A DNA stretch of 64,000 nucleotides from Dehalococcoidia bacterium (GTDB lineage Bacteria; Chloroflexota; Dehalococcoidia; Lucifugimonadales; Lucifugimonadaceae), in contig JAPKCH010000004.1 in NCBI GenBank assembly GCA_026421185.1, positions 1 through 64,000 on the forward strand. Direction: 5' to 3'. The translations under genes and the position numbers were made by a program. Below are positions 20,261 through 30,086 of the stretch, in pieces. Below the pieces are notes generated by a model that worked only from the letters and a program-made list of their open reading frames with translations, was not told the DNA's origin and did no database searches. The stretch's first letter is position 1, and each line of letters opens with the position of its first letter.

Positions 20261-21190
20261 TTGATCCCACCACAGCCGCCAACACCACTAGCAACTCGCT
20301 GGAAAGACATTTCACTTCCCGATGTGAAATGGGAAGCGTTGGACGTCGTAGTCGCTGCGACCGTAACGATTCTGCTAATTATCGCAATCCTGAGTCTTGG
20401 CGGATCGTTCGGTGCCGATGCGGGATTCAACACTACGGTCACAACTCCTACTGGCTACTACATCGGTATTATCTCGGCTATTCTCTCAATTGTTCTAACG
20501 CTATTATTTCACTCGCCGCTGTGGCCAATTGTTTTCGCTCTTGGTGCGGGAGTCGGCGTCACAGTCGCCAGCTATCAGTTCGGAAGTGACACTGGTGATG
20601 GATCTGCAATCTTCGCTGGCGTACCAGTAGGAATTATTTCTGCAACCGCTATGTCGGGAGCATTCGCTGCAACCGGATTTTCATTTTCAGTGATTCGATT
20701 CCGTGAACCGATAAGCGTTCTCGGATTCGTCAAAACCAAAGGGATAAAGCCTTACATATTTGCAGTGGGAATGTGGGTTATCGGCCTGAGCATTCTTTTG
20801 TTCTGGGTTCAGGCATTAGTCTGGTTCGGAATCGATTCGCTCGTACCGCCCGACACCGCTCAAAAAGCACTCGATGAAGCCGGCGACAGCATCATCGTAA
20901 CTATCGTTCTTGTTGGAATTCTTGGTCCGATAGCTGAAGAGATTTTCTTCCGTGGATACGTTTTGCCTGGACTAGTCAAACGATTCGGAATTGTATGGGC
21001 CCTTCTATTGTCGTCTCTAATGTTCGGTATGTTTCATATCGATCCGGCCGCAATAGTGCCGACTTTCGCATTGGGATTGGCTCTCGGGTGGGTGTATCTT
21101 AAAACCGGTTCGATTTGGCCAGCAATGTTCGCGCACGGGTTGCACAATACTGTAGCGGTAGTTATCGCAAAGTACGCCACGGCGAGCTGA
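20261..21190 (+). CDS. CPBP family intramembrane metalloprotease (TTG start)
   Basis: GPIAEEIFFRGYVLPGL; MFGMFHIDP; FAHGLHNTVAV. Confidence 0.9.
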   Translation: MIPPQPPTPLATRWKDISLPDVKWEALDVVVAATVTILLIIAILSLGGSFGADAGFNTTVTTPTGYYIGIISAILSIVLTLLFHSPLWPIVFALGAGVGVTVASYQFGSDTGDGSAIFAGVPVGIISATAMSGAFAATGFSFSVIRFREPISVLGFVKTKGIKPYIFAVGMWVIGLSILLFWVQALVWFGIDSLVPPDTAQKALDEAGDSIIVTIVLVGILGPIAEEIFFRGYVLPGLVKRFGIVWALLLSSLMFGMFHIDPAAIVPTFALGLALGWVYLKTGSIWPAMFAHGLHNTVAVVIAKYATAS

Positions 21191-21261
21191 TCTCAACTAA
21201 TATTTAAGCGTGTAATTTCCGTTCAGTACAAAGCTGAACTATTAAGGAACGAACTAGCCAC

Positions 21262-22080
21262 ATGGCAACCGACAGAATTCGAGAAGCATTCGAGAAAGCA
21301 AAGTCCGAGGGACGAATTGCTCTCGTCCCATATGTCACAGTTGGCTTTCCTGAACTCGGGTTCACCACCGACATCGTTCGATCAGTTGTCGAAGCTGGTG
21401 CCGACGTAGTTGAGCTAGGCGTTCCGTTCAGTGATCCACTTGGCGATGGACTAACCATTCAGGCTTCCGGACATAGGGCGCTCGAAAATGGAGTCACGCC
21501 TGATACTTGCATCGAATCTGTCAAAGACATTCGTACTGCAGGAATCAATATTCCTATCGTCTTTATGGGTTACTACAACACCATCTTCAACATGGGGCTC
21601 GACGAATACTGTTCCCGAATCGCCGAAGCAGGTGTCGACGGTCTAATCGCTGCCGATCTTCCAGCAGCCGAAGCTGGGCCACTTCAAGATTCGTGCGATA
21701 AAGCAGGTGTTGCACTTATACCGTTGATAGCGCTTACATCTACTGAGCACTCTATTGAGCACGCCTGCAAACGCGCTGCAGGCTTTATTTACTGCATATC
21801 AGTTCTCGGAGTCACCGGTGCGCGAGCCACGATGTCATCTCGGGTTGAAGGTCTGGTAAACAACGTACGCCAGTTCACCGATCTTCCCGTGGCGGTAGGA
21901 TTTGGAATATCAACTCCCGAGCATGTTGCTGAAGTCGCCGGATTTTCCGATGGAGCAATCGTCGGCAGCGCTCTCATTAACGCCCTCGCCGATGGCGAAG
22001 TGGCTGGTGCAGCTGATCGCGGTGGTGCCTATATCAAGTCGCTAACACCCGGCACATCACGAAAATTCGTGGCAAACTAG
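21262..22080 (+). CDS. trpA: Tryptophan synthase alpha chain
   Basis: VELGVPFSDPLGDGLTIQ; MGYYNTIFNMG; GVTGAR; VGFGIST. Confidence 0.96.
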   Translation: MATDRIREAFEKAKSEGRIALVPYVTVGFPELGFTTDIVRSVVEAGADVVELGVPFSDPLGDGLTIQASGHRALENGVTPDTCIESVKDIRTAGINIPIVFMGYYNTIFNMGLDEYCSRIAEAGVDGLIAADLPAAEAGPLQDSCDKAGVALIPLIALTSTEHSIEHACKRAAGFIYCISVLGVTGARATMSSRVEGLVNNVRQFTDLPVAVGFGISTPEHVAEVAGFSDGAIVGSALINALADGEVAGAADRGGAYIKSLTPGTSRKFVAN

Positions 22081-22142
22081 GTCGCCATAATCACTGGTTT
22101 GTCGAAAACTTATTGATAACAGTTCCAAGTACGAGGTACAGA

Positions 22143-22526
22143 TTGGCTACGAAGGTTAGAGGCGTCAAAGGCGCAACAACCACTGACGGCACGACTGCTG
22201 AAGATGTGCTGGCAGCTACAGAGCAATTGTTAGCAACTTTGATCGATGCGAACGGCATTGATCAGGACGATGTTGCTGCTGTTCAATTCACCACGAGTCC
22301 CGACCTGGTCGCCGAATTTCCAGCAGTTGCGGCACGAGAACGACTCGGCTGGAACGATGTACCGCTGATGTGTGGGCACGAAATGGCTCGCCCCGGTGCG
22401 TTGACCCAATGCATCCGTATACTTATATTTTGGAATACTGATATAGCTCAGAGCGAAGTCAGGCACGCATACTTAAACGATGCTGCTAAACTTCGCCCCG
22501 ACATTTCGACGGATAGCACTAAATAA
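22143..22526 (+). CDS. aroH: Chorismate mutase, AroH type (probable TTG start)
   Basis: MATKVRGVKGATTTDGTTAEDV...VQFTTSPDLVAEFPAVAARERLGWNDVPLMCGHEM. Confidence 0.9.
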   Translation: MATKVRGVKGATTTDGTTAEDVLAATEQLLATLIDANGIDQDDVAAVQFTTSPDLVAEFPAVAARERLGWNDVPLMCGHEMARPGALTQCIRILIFWNTDIAQSEVRHAYLNDAAKLRPDISTDSTK

Positions 22527-22836
22527 TCATGTCCGAACGCAACTTACAGACAAATTCATTATCAAACCGAAGCGATTCTCGCTCGGCTGGTTTCGTCTTC
22601 TGGCGTTCATCTTTTCCTGCTTCGTATAGTGCCAAATATTTTGGCTATGGCTATACCGACAGGCTGTTTATGTACGGACGTTCATATCGCAGCTAAGTCT
22701 GAATGGCCGTCCGCAGCCCCTCTGGATTTACGAAGCTCTCCCTCCCACAGCATGCAACTGTCCCGGTCTGACCGAATGAATCATGAATCCCCAGTTTTAC
22801 ACTCACTCCATAGCTCTTTAGAAACTTAATTCGATC

Positions 22837-23874
22837 ATGTCTACGTCAAACGTCCGAGTCACCAATCTTCAACCACTGCCTTCTCCACGATCGTTCATCG
22901 ACTCGCAGCCGATCACTCCCGAAATAGCGAAGGTCGTTACTGACGCTCGTGCTGCCATCGAAAATATTGAACAAGGTAAAGATGACCGTTTGGTCATGCT
23001 TGTTGGACCATGTTCCATTCACGATGAAAAATCAGGGCTCGAATACGCCAAGAAGCTCGCAGTTCTCGCTGAAGAAGTAAAAGACAAGATTCTCGTTGTG
23101 ATGCGGGTCTACTTTGAAAAGCCACGGACTACTGTCGGTTGGAAGGGGCTAATCAACGATCCTAATCTCGACGGAACGTTCGATATGCAAGCTGGCCTAA
23201 AGCGCGCACGTGCGTTCCTGCTTGAAGTTCTGGGACTGGGATTGGCCGCAGGAACTGAGTTCCTCGATCCGTTCACTCCGCAGTACCTTGCTGATCTCAT
23301 TTCGTGGGGCGCAATCGGAGCTCGCACAACCGAAAGCCAGACTCACCGACAAATGGCGAGCGGACTTTCAATGCCTATTGGGTACAAGAACGGAACCGGT
23401 GGAAGCCTCCAGATCGCAGTAGATGCGATGATGGCAGCTCGGTCACCACACGCATTTCTCGGCATCGACCTTGATGGTCGAGCTTCCGTGGTCAACACAG
23501 CAGGAAACAAAGCACAGCACCTCATCCTTCGTGGCGGAGCTTCAGGCCCTAACTACGATCAAGAAACCGTCGCAAAGGCATCGAGCCTTCTCTCTGGTGC
23601 TGGTCTGAAACCTAACGTTGTCATCGACTGTTCACATGCGAACAGCAACAAGGATCACAACCGACAGCCAATCGTTTTCCGTGACGCTATTCGACAGCGA
23701 ACTGCTGGAAACGCCGGTATGATCGGTCTAATGCTGGAAAGCCACCTAAACGAAGGTAATCAGTCGCTGGGCAACCCTGCGGATTTGAAGTACGGTGTTT
23801 CTATCACTGATGCATGCATAAACTGGGCAACCACCGAAGAATTGATTCGTGAGGCGCACGCAACCCTTAGCTAG
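22837..23874 (+). CDS. 3-deoxy-7-phosphoheptulonate synthase, class I (AroF/G/H type)
   Basis: LVGPCSIHDEKSGLEYA; MRVYFEKPRTTVGWKGLINDPNLDG; GARTTESQTHRQMASGLSMPIGYKNGT. Confidence 0.97.
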   Translation: MSTSNVRVTNLQPLPSPRSFIDSQPITPEIAKVVTDARAAIENIEQGKDDRLVMLVGPCSIHDEKSGLEYAKKLAVLAEEVKDKILVVMRVYFEKPRTTVGWKGLINDPNLDGTFDMQAGLKRARAFLLEVLGLGLAAGTEFLDPFTPQYLADLISWGAIGARTTESQTHRQMASGLSMPIGYKNGTGGSLQIAVDAMMAARSPHAFLGIDLDGRASVVNTAGNKAQHLILRGGASGPNYDQETVAKASSLLSGAGLKPNVVIDCSHANSNKDHNRQPIVFRDAIRQRTAGNAGMIGLMLESHLNEGNQSLGNPADLKYGVSITDACINWATTEELIREAHATLS

Positions 23875-23931
23875 AAAGCTAAGAATTGCGGCTCGATTTC
23901 ATCAGGCCACAATTCCAGCATCCAGACGATC

Positions 23932-24858
23932 ATGTCGACAACTGACCTGTTCGCATCAATAGACGCTTCAGAAGGCCCGACGGTCGCCACCATCGGTACA
24001 TTCGATGGCGTTCATATCGGGCATCAAGCACTACTAAACCGAGTGCAAGATGAAGCTATAAAACGCTGCGCAAAATCGGTCGCTTTCGTGTTCAAAGAAC
24101 AGCCGAGAGCGTTCATCAAACCGAACACACGGGTTACGTACCTCAGCGATATCGAAACTCGCCGAAGCATACTCACTGACATGGGTATAGATCACGTTAT
24201 CGAACTTGAATTTAGCTCTGCGATCCAAAAACTATCGTCGGACGAATTCGTTGGAGCTCTACGAAATCGCATCGGGCTTGTTTCGTTGATTCTTGGCCCT
24301 GGTGCAATGATTGGATCAGATCGCGCCGGAGTCGAGCAGCTCTCGGCTACCAGCGAACATACCGACATCAAGTTTCTTGGCCTGCCATCGATAGTGGTCG
24401 ATGGTGAATCTGTATCGAGTTCAGTAATTCGTATTGCGATCGTCAGCGGAAACTGTGAACTTGCTTCCAAAATGTTGGGTCGAAATTACTCGATTACCGG
24501 TGTAGTTGCGCACGGAGAAAAACGTGGACGAGAAATCGGTTTTCCGACTGCGAATATCGAACCAGAATTTTCAGCAACCGTTCCTGAAAACGGAATTTAT
24601 GCAACTACGGTCGAAGTCGATGGCGTGACACACAAAGCAGCAACCAGCATCGGCGTACGGCCAACATTCGAAACCGACGGAGGTCGCACGATCGAGGCCA
24701 ACCTTCTAGACTTCGACGGGGATCTGTATAAGAAGCGACTTCGACTTGAGTTCGTCACACGCCTCAGGGCAGAAGTCGCATTCGATTCAGTCGAACAACT
24801 CGTTACCCAAATGAATAAAGACGTCGAGCAAACCCGCCAAATTCTGGCAACTAGTTAA
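23932..24858 (+). CDS. ribF: Bifunctional riboflavin kinase/FAD synthetase
   Basis: ATIGTFDGVHIGHQALL; SSSVIRIAI; GREIGFPTANI; LRLEFVTRLRAE. Confidence 0.95.
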   Translation: MSTTDLFASIDASEGPTVATIGTFDGVHIGHQALLNRVQDEAIKRCAKSVAFVFKEQPRAFIKPNTRVTYLSDIETRRSILTDMGIDHVIELEFSSAIQKLSSDEFVGALRNRIGLVSLILGPGAMIGSDRAGVEQLSATSEHTDIKFLGLPSIVVDGESVSSSVIRIAIVSGNCELASKMLGRNYSITGVVAHGEKRGREIGFPTANIEPEFSATVPENGIYATTVEVDGVTHKAATSIGVRPTFETDGGRTIEANLLDFDGDLYKKRLRLEFVTRLRAEVAFDSVEQLVTQMNKDVEQTRQILATS

Positions 24859-24915
24859 AAATCTCGACTCCGCATCCGATCCCCAAAAAACCGGCAAGCC
24901 GGTCAGGATATTTAT

Positions 24916-26241
24916 ATGACCACCAACACAGAATTTCAAAACGTAACCGAAGACCTTAAATGGCGTGGTGCGCTGTTCGATGCCACACCAGGCGCAGAGC
25001 ACATACTCGCGACTGAAAAAATCACCGCTTACAATGGCTTCGACCCCACGGCGAGCAGTCTTCACATCGGCAACTTGGTTGCGATCATGGGACTCGTAAG
25101 ACTCCAGCAGTACGGGCACACGCCTGTCGCACTGGTTGGTGGCGGAACTGGCATGATCGGTGACCCTTCAGGACGCGCTGACGAACGAACACTGCTTTCG
25201 GTCACTGATATCGACTACAACGTAGAGGCGATTCGTGCGCAGTTAGAGCCATTTCTCGATTTCAACGCAAAATCCAACCCAGCTAGCGTGGTAAATAACG
25301 CTGACTGGCTGCGTACCACCGATCTCCTAACGTTCCTGCGTGACGTAGGAAAACACTTCACTGTAAACACGATGATGAGTCGTGATTCAGTGAAGGATCG
25401 ATTCAGCCGTGACAGTGGAATTTCGTTCACCGAGTTCAGTTACCAGCTGCTTCAGGCATACGACTTCCTAAAGCTTTACGAAAATGACAACGTCGGCTTC
25501 CAAGCTGGCGGGTCTGACCAGTGGGGCAACATTCTTGGCGGAGTCGATTTGATTCGCCGCATTCATGGAGCCGACTCTGAGGGTCGTCCACGTGCGCACG
25601 GAATCGCCTACCCACTGGTAGTAAATTCCAACGGTGAAAAATTCGGTAAGTCGATTGGTGGAGCGCCAACGCTCGATCCCAAGCTGACCTCCCCGTACAA
25701 GCTTTACCAGTTCTTTCTGAACGTAGCCGACGCCGATGCTGTTCCTTACGTAAAACTGTTCACCATGTTGAATCAGGTTCGGATAGGTGCGCTTGCAGAA
25801 GCCGTGAGTGCAGAGCCTCACAAACGAGCGGCGCAAAAAGCGCTTGCTGAACAAGTAACGCTTACGATTCACGGACAGAGCGGGCTAGATCAAGCTCTCA
25901 AAGTGACTCAAGCGTTCTTTGGTGGCGATATATCTGGATTGTCTGCAGACCAAATGGAAGATGTTCTAGATGGATCTTCAGTAACCGAAGTAACCAGAGA
26001 TCAACTTTCGGGCGAAGGTCTGCGGTTCTCCGAACTCGCTATTTCAGCAGGAGTCGGTAAATCAGGCGGCGATGTACGACGCACAATTGAACAGGGCGGC
26101 ATGTACCTAAATGGCGAACAAATTGGTGATGCCAACCGAACGATCAAAACCGAAGACCTAGTAGAAGGCCGCCTCCTGATAATACGTCGAGGCCGAAAAA
26201 ACTACTCACTGGTCAAACTAGCGGAGCAGTTGGGGCTCTGA
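24916..26241 (+). CDS. tyrS: Tyrosyl-tRNA synthetase
   Basis: YNGFDPTASSLHIGNLV; GGSDQWGNI; KFGKS; C-terminal S4 domain. Confidence 0.97.
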   Translation: MTTNTEFQNVTEDLKWRGALFDATPGAEHILATEKITAYNGFDPTASSLHIGNLVAIMGLVRLQQYGHTPVALVGGGTGMIGDPSGRADERTLLSVTDIDYNVEAIRAQLEPFLDFNAKSNPASVVNNADWLRTTDLLTFLRDVGKHFTVNTMMSRDSVKDRFSRDSGISFTEFSYQLLQAYDFLKLYENDNVGFQAGGSDQWGNILGGVDLIRRIHGADSEGRPRAHGIAYPLVVNSNGEKFGKSIGGAPTLDPKLTSPYKLYQFFLNVADADAVPYVKLFTMLNQVRIGALAEAVSAEPHKRAAQKALAEQVTLTIHGQSGLDQALKVTQAFFGGDISGLSADQMEDVLDGSSVTEVTRDQLSGEGLRFSELAISAGVGKSGGDVRRTIEQGGMYLNGEQIGDANRTIKTEDLVEGRLLIIRRGRKNYSLVKLAEQLGL

Positions 26242-26292
26242 CATTCCGAGGAGCTTGAGACAGAGGAATGGAGATAGGCAGCTACCTATAGT

Positions 26293-26715
26293 GTGCCGAT
26301 ACAGGAGCCACTGTGTAAGTGGAGAACAGATGGGCGTTTTGAAACACGCACCGTCGCAACTCGGCACCAACTATTACGATTTAGATGGTATCAACGAGAT
26401 CGGTTGATAAGCGAATTTACTCAGGCTTCACACGGGGCGCTAGGGCAACCGAGTCCCGTCGATATCACAACCACTGGTCGAACGTCGAGGCAACCTCGTA
26501 GAATCGAAATATGTGCGCATCTGATCGAAGATAGAATATTCATCACGAACTCTCCAGAAAGACGAAATTGCTCCGCCAATATGCTGGCACAACCCGATAT
26601 CGTCCTGCATTTTAAGGATGGGACGAAGACTGCCAGTCGAACATTCAGCATCACGTCTAAGAGGGGATCGCCGACAACCAGGCGATATAGGACGGCTGGA
26701 TCGCAGACACTATGA
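26293..26715 (+). pseudogene. Probable degraded deazaflavin-dependent nitroreductase (DUF385-like)
   Basis: VDITTTGRTSRQPRRIEICAHLIEDRIFITNSPERRNCSANMLAQPDIVLHFKDG fits the family core; N-terminus does not; an apparent C-terminal continuation lies in another frame. Confidence 0.5.
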
Positions 26716-26779
26716 CCGATGCGTAAAACCGTTTAGAACATCACGCTCAACACCGCTCAATGAAATACTGTTAATACCC

Positions 26780-27844
26780 ATGAATCCATATCTAAAGTTA
26801 GTCGCACGGAAGCTTCATCTATCAGCGCACCAAATAGCGATCATCGCTTCTCTCCTGATAATCGCTCTTTCGGTGGCTTGCGCAAGCGATCCGGTCGACG
26901 ACGTCGACGATGGGATTGTAATTGAAGGACTTACTTCGCCACGCGGGCTCGCTCTTGACCGGGACGAGAACCTGCTGATCGCAGAACCTGGTGGTGGTCG
27001 GGTGCTCAAAGTCACACGTGACGGCGATGTCAGTTCTTTCGCCACCGACTTGCCATACTCGGTCAAAACAGGTCCAGAAGCGGCATACCGAGCCGGTCCT
27101 TCAGCGATCAGTCTTCTCGACGGGGAATTATATGTCATCGTGGGCGAGTTCATTGGCGACGAGTCAGCACGTCTTTACCGCATCACAAGTGAAACCGAAT
27201 ACGAGCCTGTGACACCGGTGACCGATGGTTGGGCTCCGCTTGATAACCGATTATCCAACCCTTACGACCTTATCAACGCGCCTGAAGTCGATGGATGGAT
27301 TGTGTCGGACCCGGGCGGAAACTCTCTACGAGCGGTCGACATGGACGGCAATATTTATGACTATGTGGTGTTCGATAACTTCACTATTCCGGATTACGAG
27401 GCAGAAATTGAGATGGTGCCAACGGGGATAGCGCGTGGTGCTGATGGAGCCGTCTACGTCGGTTCGCTGACAGGCTATCCCTATCCTACAGGCGAGGCTG
27501 TTATCTGGAGAGTGATAGACCTAAACGGTGATGGAGATGGGATGGACGAGGGGGAAGTTGAGCCATATGTCACCGGACTCACTGCTGTCACCGACGTAAC
27601 ATTTGGAACCGACGGCACGCTCTACATAGCGGAATTCTCAACAGATACAGAGACCGTTCTCCAAGGAGGAGATTTTAGTGAAAATGCCGAATCCTATCCC
27701 GGACGAGTCCTCAGATGGAATGGGAGTGAACTAACGGTAGTTACCGATACTGTTGTTTCACCAACCAGCCTTCTCGTAACAGAGTCAACTCTCTACATAA
27801 GCGAAGAGTTCGCCGGAAGAGTCTCCAAAGTTCCACTCGACTAA
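26780..27844 (+). CDS. ScyD/ScyE-like beta-propeller lipoprotein
   Basis: Signal plus LSVACAS lipobox; repeats of GLTSPRGLALDRDENLLIAEPGGGRVLKV / GIARGADGAVYVGSLTGYPYPTGEAVIWRV. Confidence 0.78.
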   Translation: MNPYLKLVARKLHLSAHQIAIIASLLIIALSVACASDPVDDVDDGIVIEGLTSPRGLALDRDENLLIAEPGGGRVLKVTRDGDVSSFATDLPYSVKTGPEAAYRAGPSAISLLDGELYVIVGEFIGDESARLYRITSETEYEPVTPVTDGWAPLDNRLSNPYDLINAPEVDGWIVSDPGGNSLRAVDMDGNIYDYVVFDNFTIPDYEAEIEMVPTGIARGADGAVYVGSLTGYPYPTGEAVIWRVIDLNGDGDGMDEGEVEPYVTGLTAVTDVTFGTDGTLYIAEFSTDTETVLQGGDFSENAESYPGRVLRWNGSELTVVTDTVVSPTSLLVTESTLYISEEFAGRVSKVPLD

Positions 27845-28035
27845 CCACAATCGTTAACGTGAAGGTTCTTGGTACTGTCCCGCTATTTTCAGCCAGAGAA
27901 ACGCAATAAGGCCAGCCATCAGACTTGTATTCATGGTGGGGACGGACCAGGAGGCTGTAACCGGTCGACGTCTGGTGAACACTCCTGGCGTTGGTACGTG
28001 GGACTGATCCCATGATCTACGCGTCTGTTTCTTTC

Positions 28036-28200
28036 GCCCGTACAGATTCGGGAAGACGAATACCGAGAGTGGGTTTAAAGCCACACGGTGATGTCAGATC
28101 GTCGAATCATCTCAAAACTGCTGCAACAGAATTTGCCATTAAAGGATTAGAGCTTGACTGGGTAGATATGTTCAGGGGCGCCGATATACTTGGATATCAC
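28036..28200 (+). pseudogene. Remnant of a DUF2075 (Schlafen-group superfamily 1 helicase-like) gene
   Basis: Translation SGRRIPRVGLKPHGDVRSSNHLKTAATEFAIKGLELDWVDMFRGADI matches the DUF2075 signature DDVRSS..LE.AATEF.IQGLELDW. Confidence 0.6.
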
Positions 28201-28384
28201 CACGAATCCCATCACAAAAACCTCACAAACTTCACGCAGAAAATTTACAGCCGTTTTACATATTGAGAGTTAGAATTCTTAAAGGTAGTTCATGAAACGT
28301 TTGCGAATCGCTCGCTAAAGCGTTTTACACGGGCAACCGCCAATTTGAAAGATTAGTCGAAATCCGTACGAACGGAGCAGTCCG

Positions 28385-29485
28385 GTGAGCAGTCAGAACC
28401 AGCCAAACCTTCGAATCCCAGGTCCAGTACCGCTACCCGATGACGTCCTAGAAATCGCCGGCTCGCAGATGATCAATCACCGTGGCCCTGAATACGCCGA
28501 CATGCTTGATCGCATGACGAAGAACCTGAAGACCGTGTTCATGACTAAGAACGATGCGTACTTCATCACATCATCGGGAACCGGTGCGATGGAAACGGCC
28601 ATCGTGAACACCATTTCACCTGGCGATAAAATTATTTCGATCATCATCGGTACGTTCGGCGAACGATTTGCAGAAATCGCAGAAGCATACGGCGGAGATG
28701 TCACGAAAATCACCTTCGATCTTGGGATGGCTGCCGATCTAGATAAGGTGCGAGAAACTCTCAAGGGTATGAGCAACGTGAAGGCAGTGATCTTCACCCA
28801 CAACGAAAGCTCAACAGGTGTTTCAAATCCGCTTGAAGAACTCTGCCAGCTCATCCACGAAGAATCCGACGCACTGATCCTCGTCGACGCTGTATCCAGC
28901 GCCGGTGGAGTGCCAATCTCTGTCGACGCTTGGGGCATCGACGTTGTTGCCACCGCTTCCCAGAAGAGCTGGATTTCGCCTCCTGGAATCTCGATGGTTA
29001 CGTTCTCGGATAAAGCTTGGAAGGCTCACGCCATCTCGACTTCTCCTAAGTACTACCTCGATGTTCAACAATACGAGGACTATCTGAAAATCGGTCAGCC
29101 GCCGTTCACTCCTTGCCTGCCAGTAATGTTCACGCTTGAAGTTGCTTTGCAATCGATGGTCGACGAAGGAATTGAAAATGTGTTTGCTCGCCATCATGAG
29201 ATCGCACAGCACACCCGTGAAGGTGCGAAGGCACTCGGACTCGATTTGCTGCCAGACCCTCGCTTCGCTTCGAACACCGTTACAGCCATCCGCTTGCCGG
29301 AAGGTCTCGATGGTAAGGCGTTCTTGGCAAAGGTAACCAAGGATTACAACGTAATTCTTGGTGGTGGCCAGAAGTCGCTAGTAGGCAAGATTTTCCGAGT
29401 TGGTCACATGGGTTGGGTCGAAAAGGCTCACATCGATGAGGCTTTGAAAGCTGCAGAAGAAACCCTCAAGTCGATGACTTCGTAA
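28385..29485 (+). CDS. Class V aminotransferase (alanine/serine-glyoxylate aminotransferase-like)
   Basis: RIPGPVPLPDDVL; TSSGTGAMETAIVN; THNESSTGVSNPLEEL; LVDAVSSAGGVPI; SQKSWISPPG. Confidence 0.93.
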   Translation: MSSQNQPNLRIPGPVPLPDDVLEIAGSQMINHRGPEYADMLDRMTKNLKTVFMTKNDAYFITSSGTGAMETAIVNTISPGDKIISIIIGTFGERFAEIAEAYGGDVTKITFDLGMAADLDKVRETLKGMSNVKAVIFTHNESSTGVSNPLEELCQLIHEESDALILVDAVSSAGGVPISVDAWGIDVVATASQKSWISPPGISMVTFSDKAWKAHAISTSPKYYLDVQQYEDYLKIGQPPFTPCLPVMFTLEVALQSMVDEGIENVFARHHEIAQHTREGAKALGLDLLPDPRFASNTVTAIRLPEGLDGKAFLAKVTKDYNVILGGGQKSLVGKIFRVGHMGWVEKAHIDEALKAAEETLKSMTS

Positions 29486-29558
29486 GTTAGTTTTTAGCCG
29501 TTCTAGATGGTCGGTATTTCACTAGGTACACCGGTAAGACTGAACGACTCTTATACGT

Positions 29559-29867
29559 ATGTCACTGCTGAGAAATAGTCGGACATTGATTGAGATATCT
29601 CTGATCGCTGTAATGTTTGCTTTGACTGCGGCATGTGGTGGTTATTCAAATGCTAACTGGCCTGTTGCAAGTGGTTCGACCTCAGCGACGACTTCGACAT
29701 CGGAAGTAGCGGTTACCGCCACTACGTTAGTACCTGCTGTCAGAGATCTCGTAGTAGAACCAATCGAACCGCCCCTTATAAATACGCCATCGCCTGTAAC
29801 TAGAACTTCCTCCGATTTCACTCTATCGTCAGTTCAAGTAACCCAATATAACCTTTCGCAATTCTGA
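29559..29867 (+). CDS. Small hypothetical lipoprotein
   Basis: 102 aa; LTAACGG lipobox and Ser/Thr-rich segment. Confidence 0.45.
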   Translation: MSLLRNSRTLIEISLIAVMFALTAACGGYSNANWPVASGSTSATTSTSEVAVTATTLVPAVRDLVVEPIEPPLINTPSPVTRTSSDFTLSSVQVTQYNLSQF

Positions 29868-29950
29868 GACGATAAGCCGGTAGCGGTAGTCTTTTATCGC
29901 ACTCGACCTAACCACACCTAAGGAATACGGCTTGGTTAACCAATTCAATG

Positions 29951-30003
29951 ACGAATTCGCCGTCAGTATCGGTGTTCCTGATCGATACTGACGGCGAATT
30001 CGT
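29951..30003. repeat. Perfect 21-bp inverted repeat, 11-nt loop
   Basis: acgaattcgccgtcagtatcg gtgttcctgat cgatactgacggcgaattcgt. Confidence 0.85.
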
Positions 30004-30082
30004 TTAGCAAAGCGTCGGATTGAACTACACCCGCCAAGTCGAAGCCGAAGAAATCATCGAGCAGGTCGCAAAGCTCGGCTAG
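29972..30082 (+). pseudogene. C-terminal remnant of a peroxiredoxin-like (AhpC/TSA) gene
   Basis: Translation VFLIDTDGEFV*QSVGLNYTRQVEAEEIIEQVAKLG*. Confidence 0.55.
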
Positions 30083-30086
30083 ACTC

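Noticed and set aside
20261-21190. CPBP (Abi) protease as part of a bacteriocin or abortive-infection system
   Set aside because: No toxin, immunity or defense partner nearby; such proteases are widespread housekeeping-like genes
25468-25872. 134-aa minus-strand ORF in tyrS
   Set aside because: Antisense shadow of a strongly conserved gene
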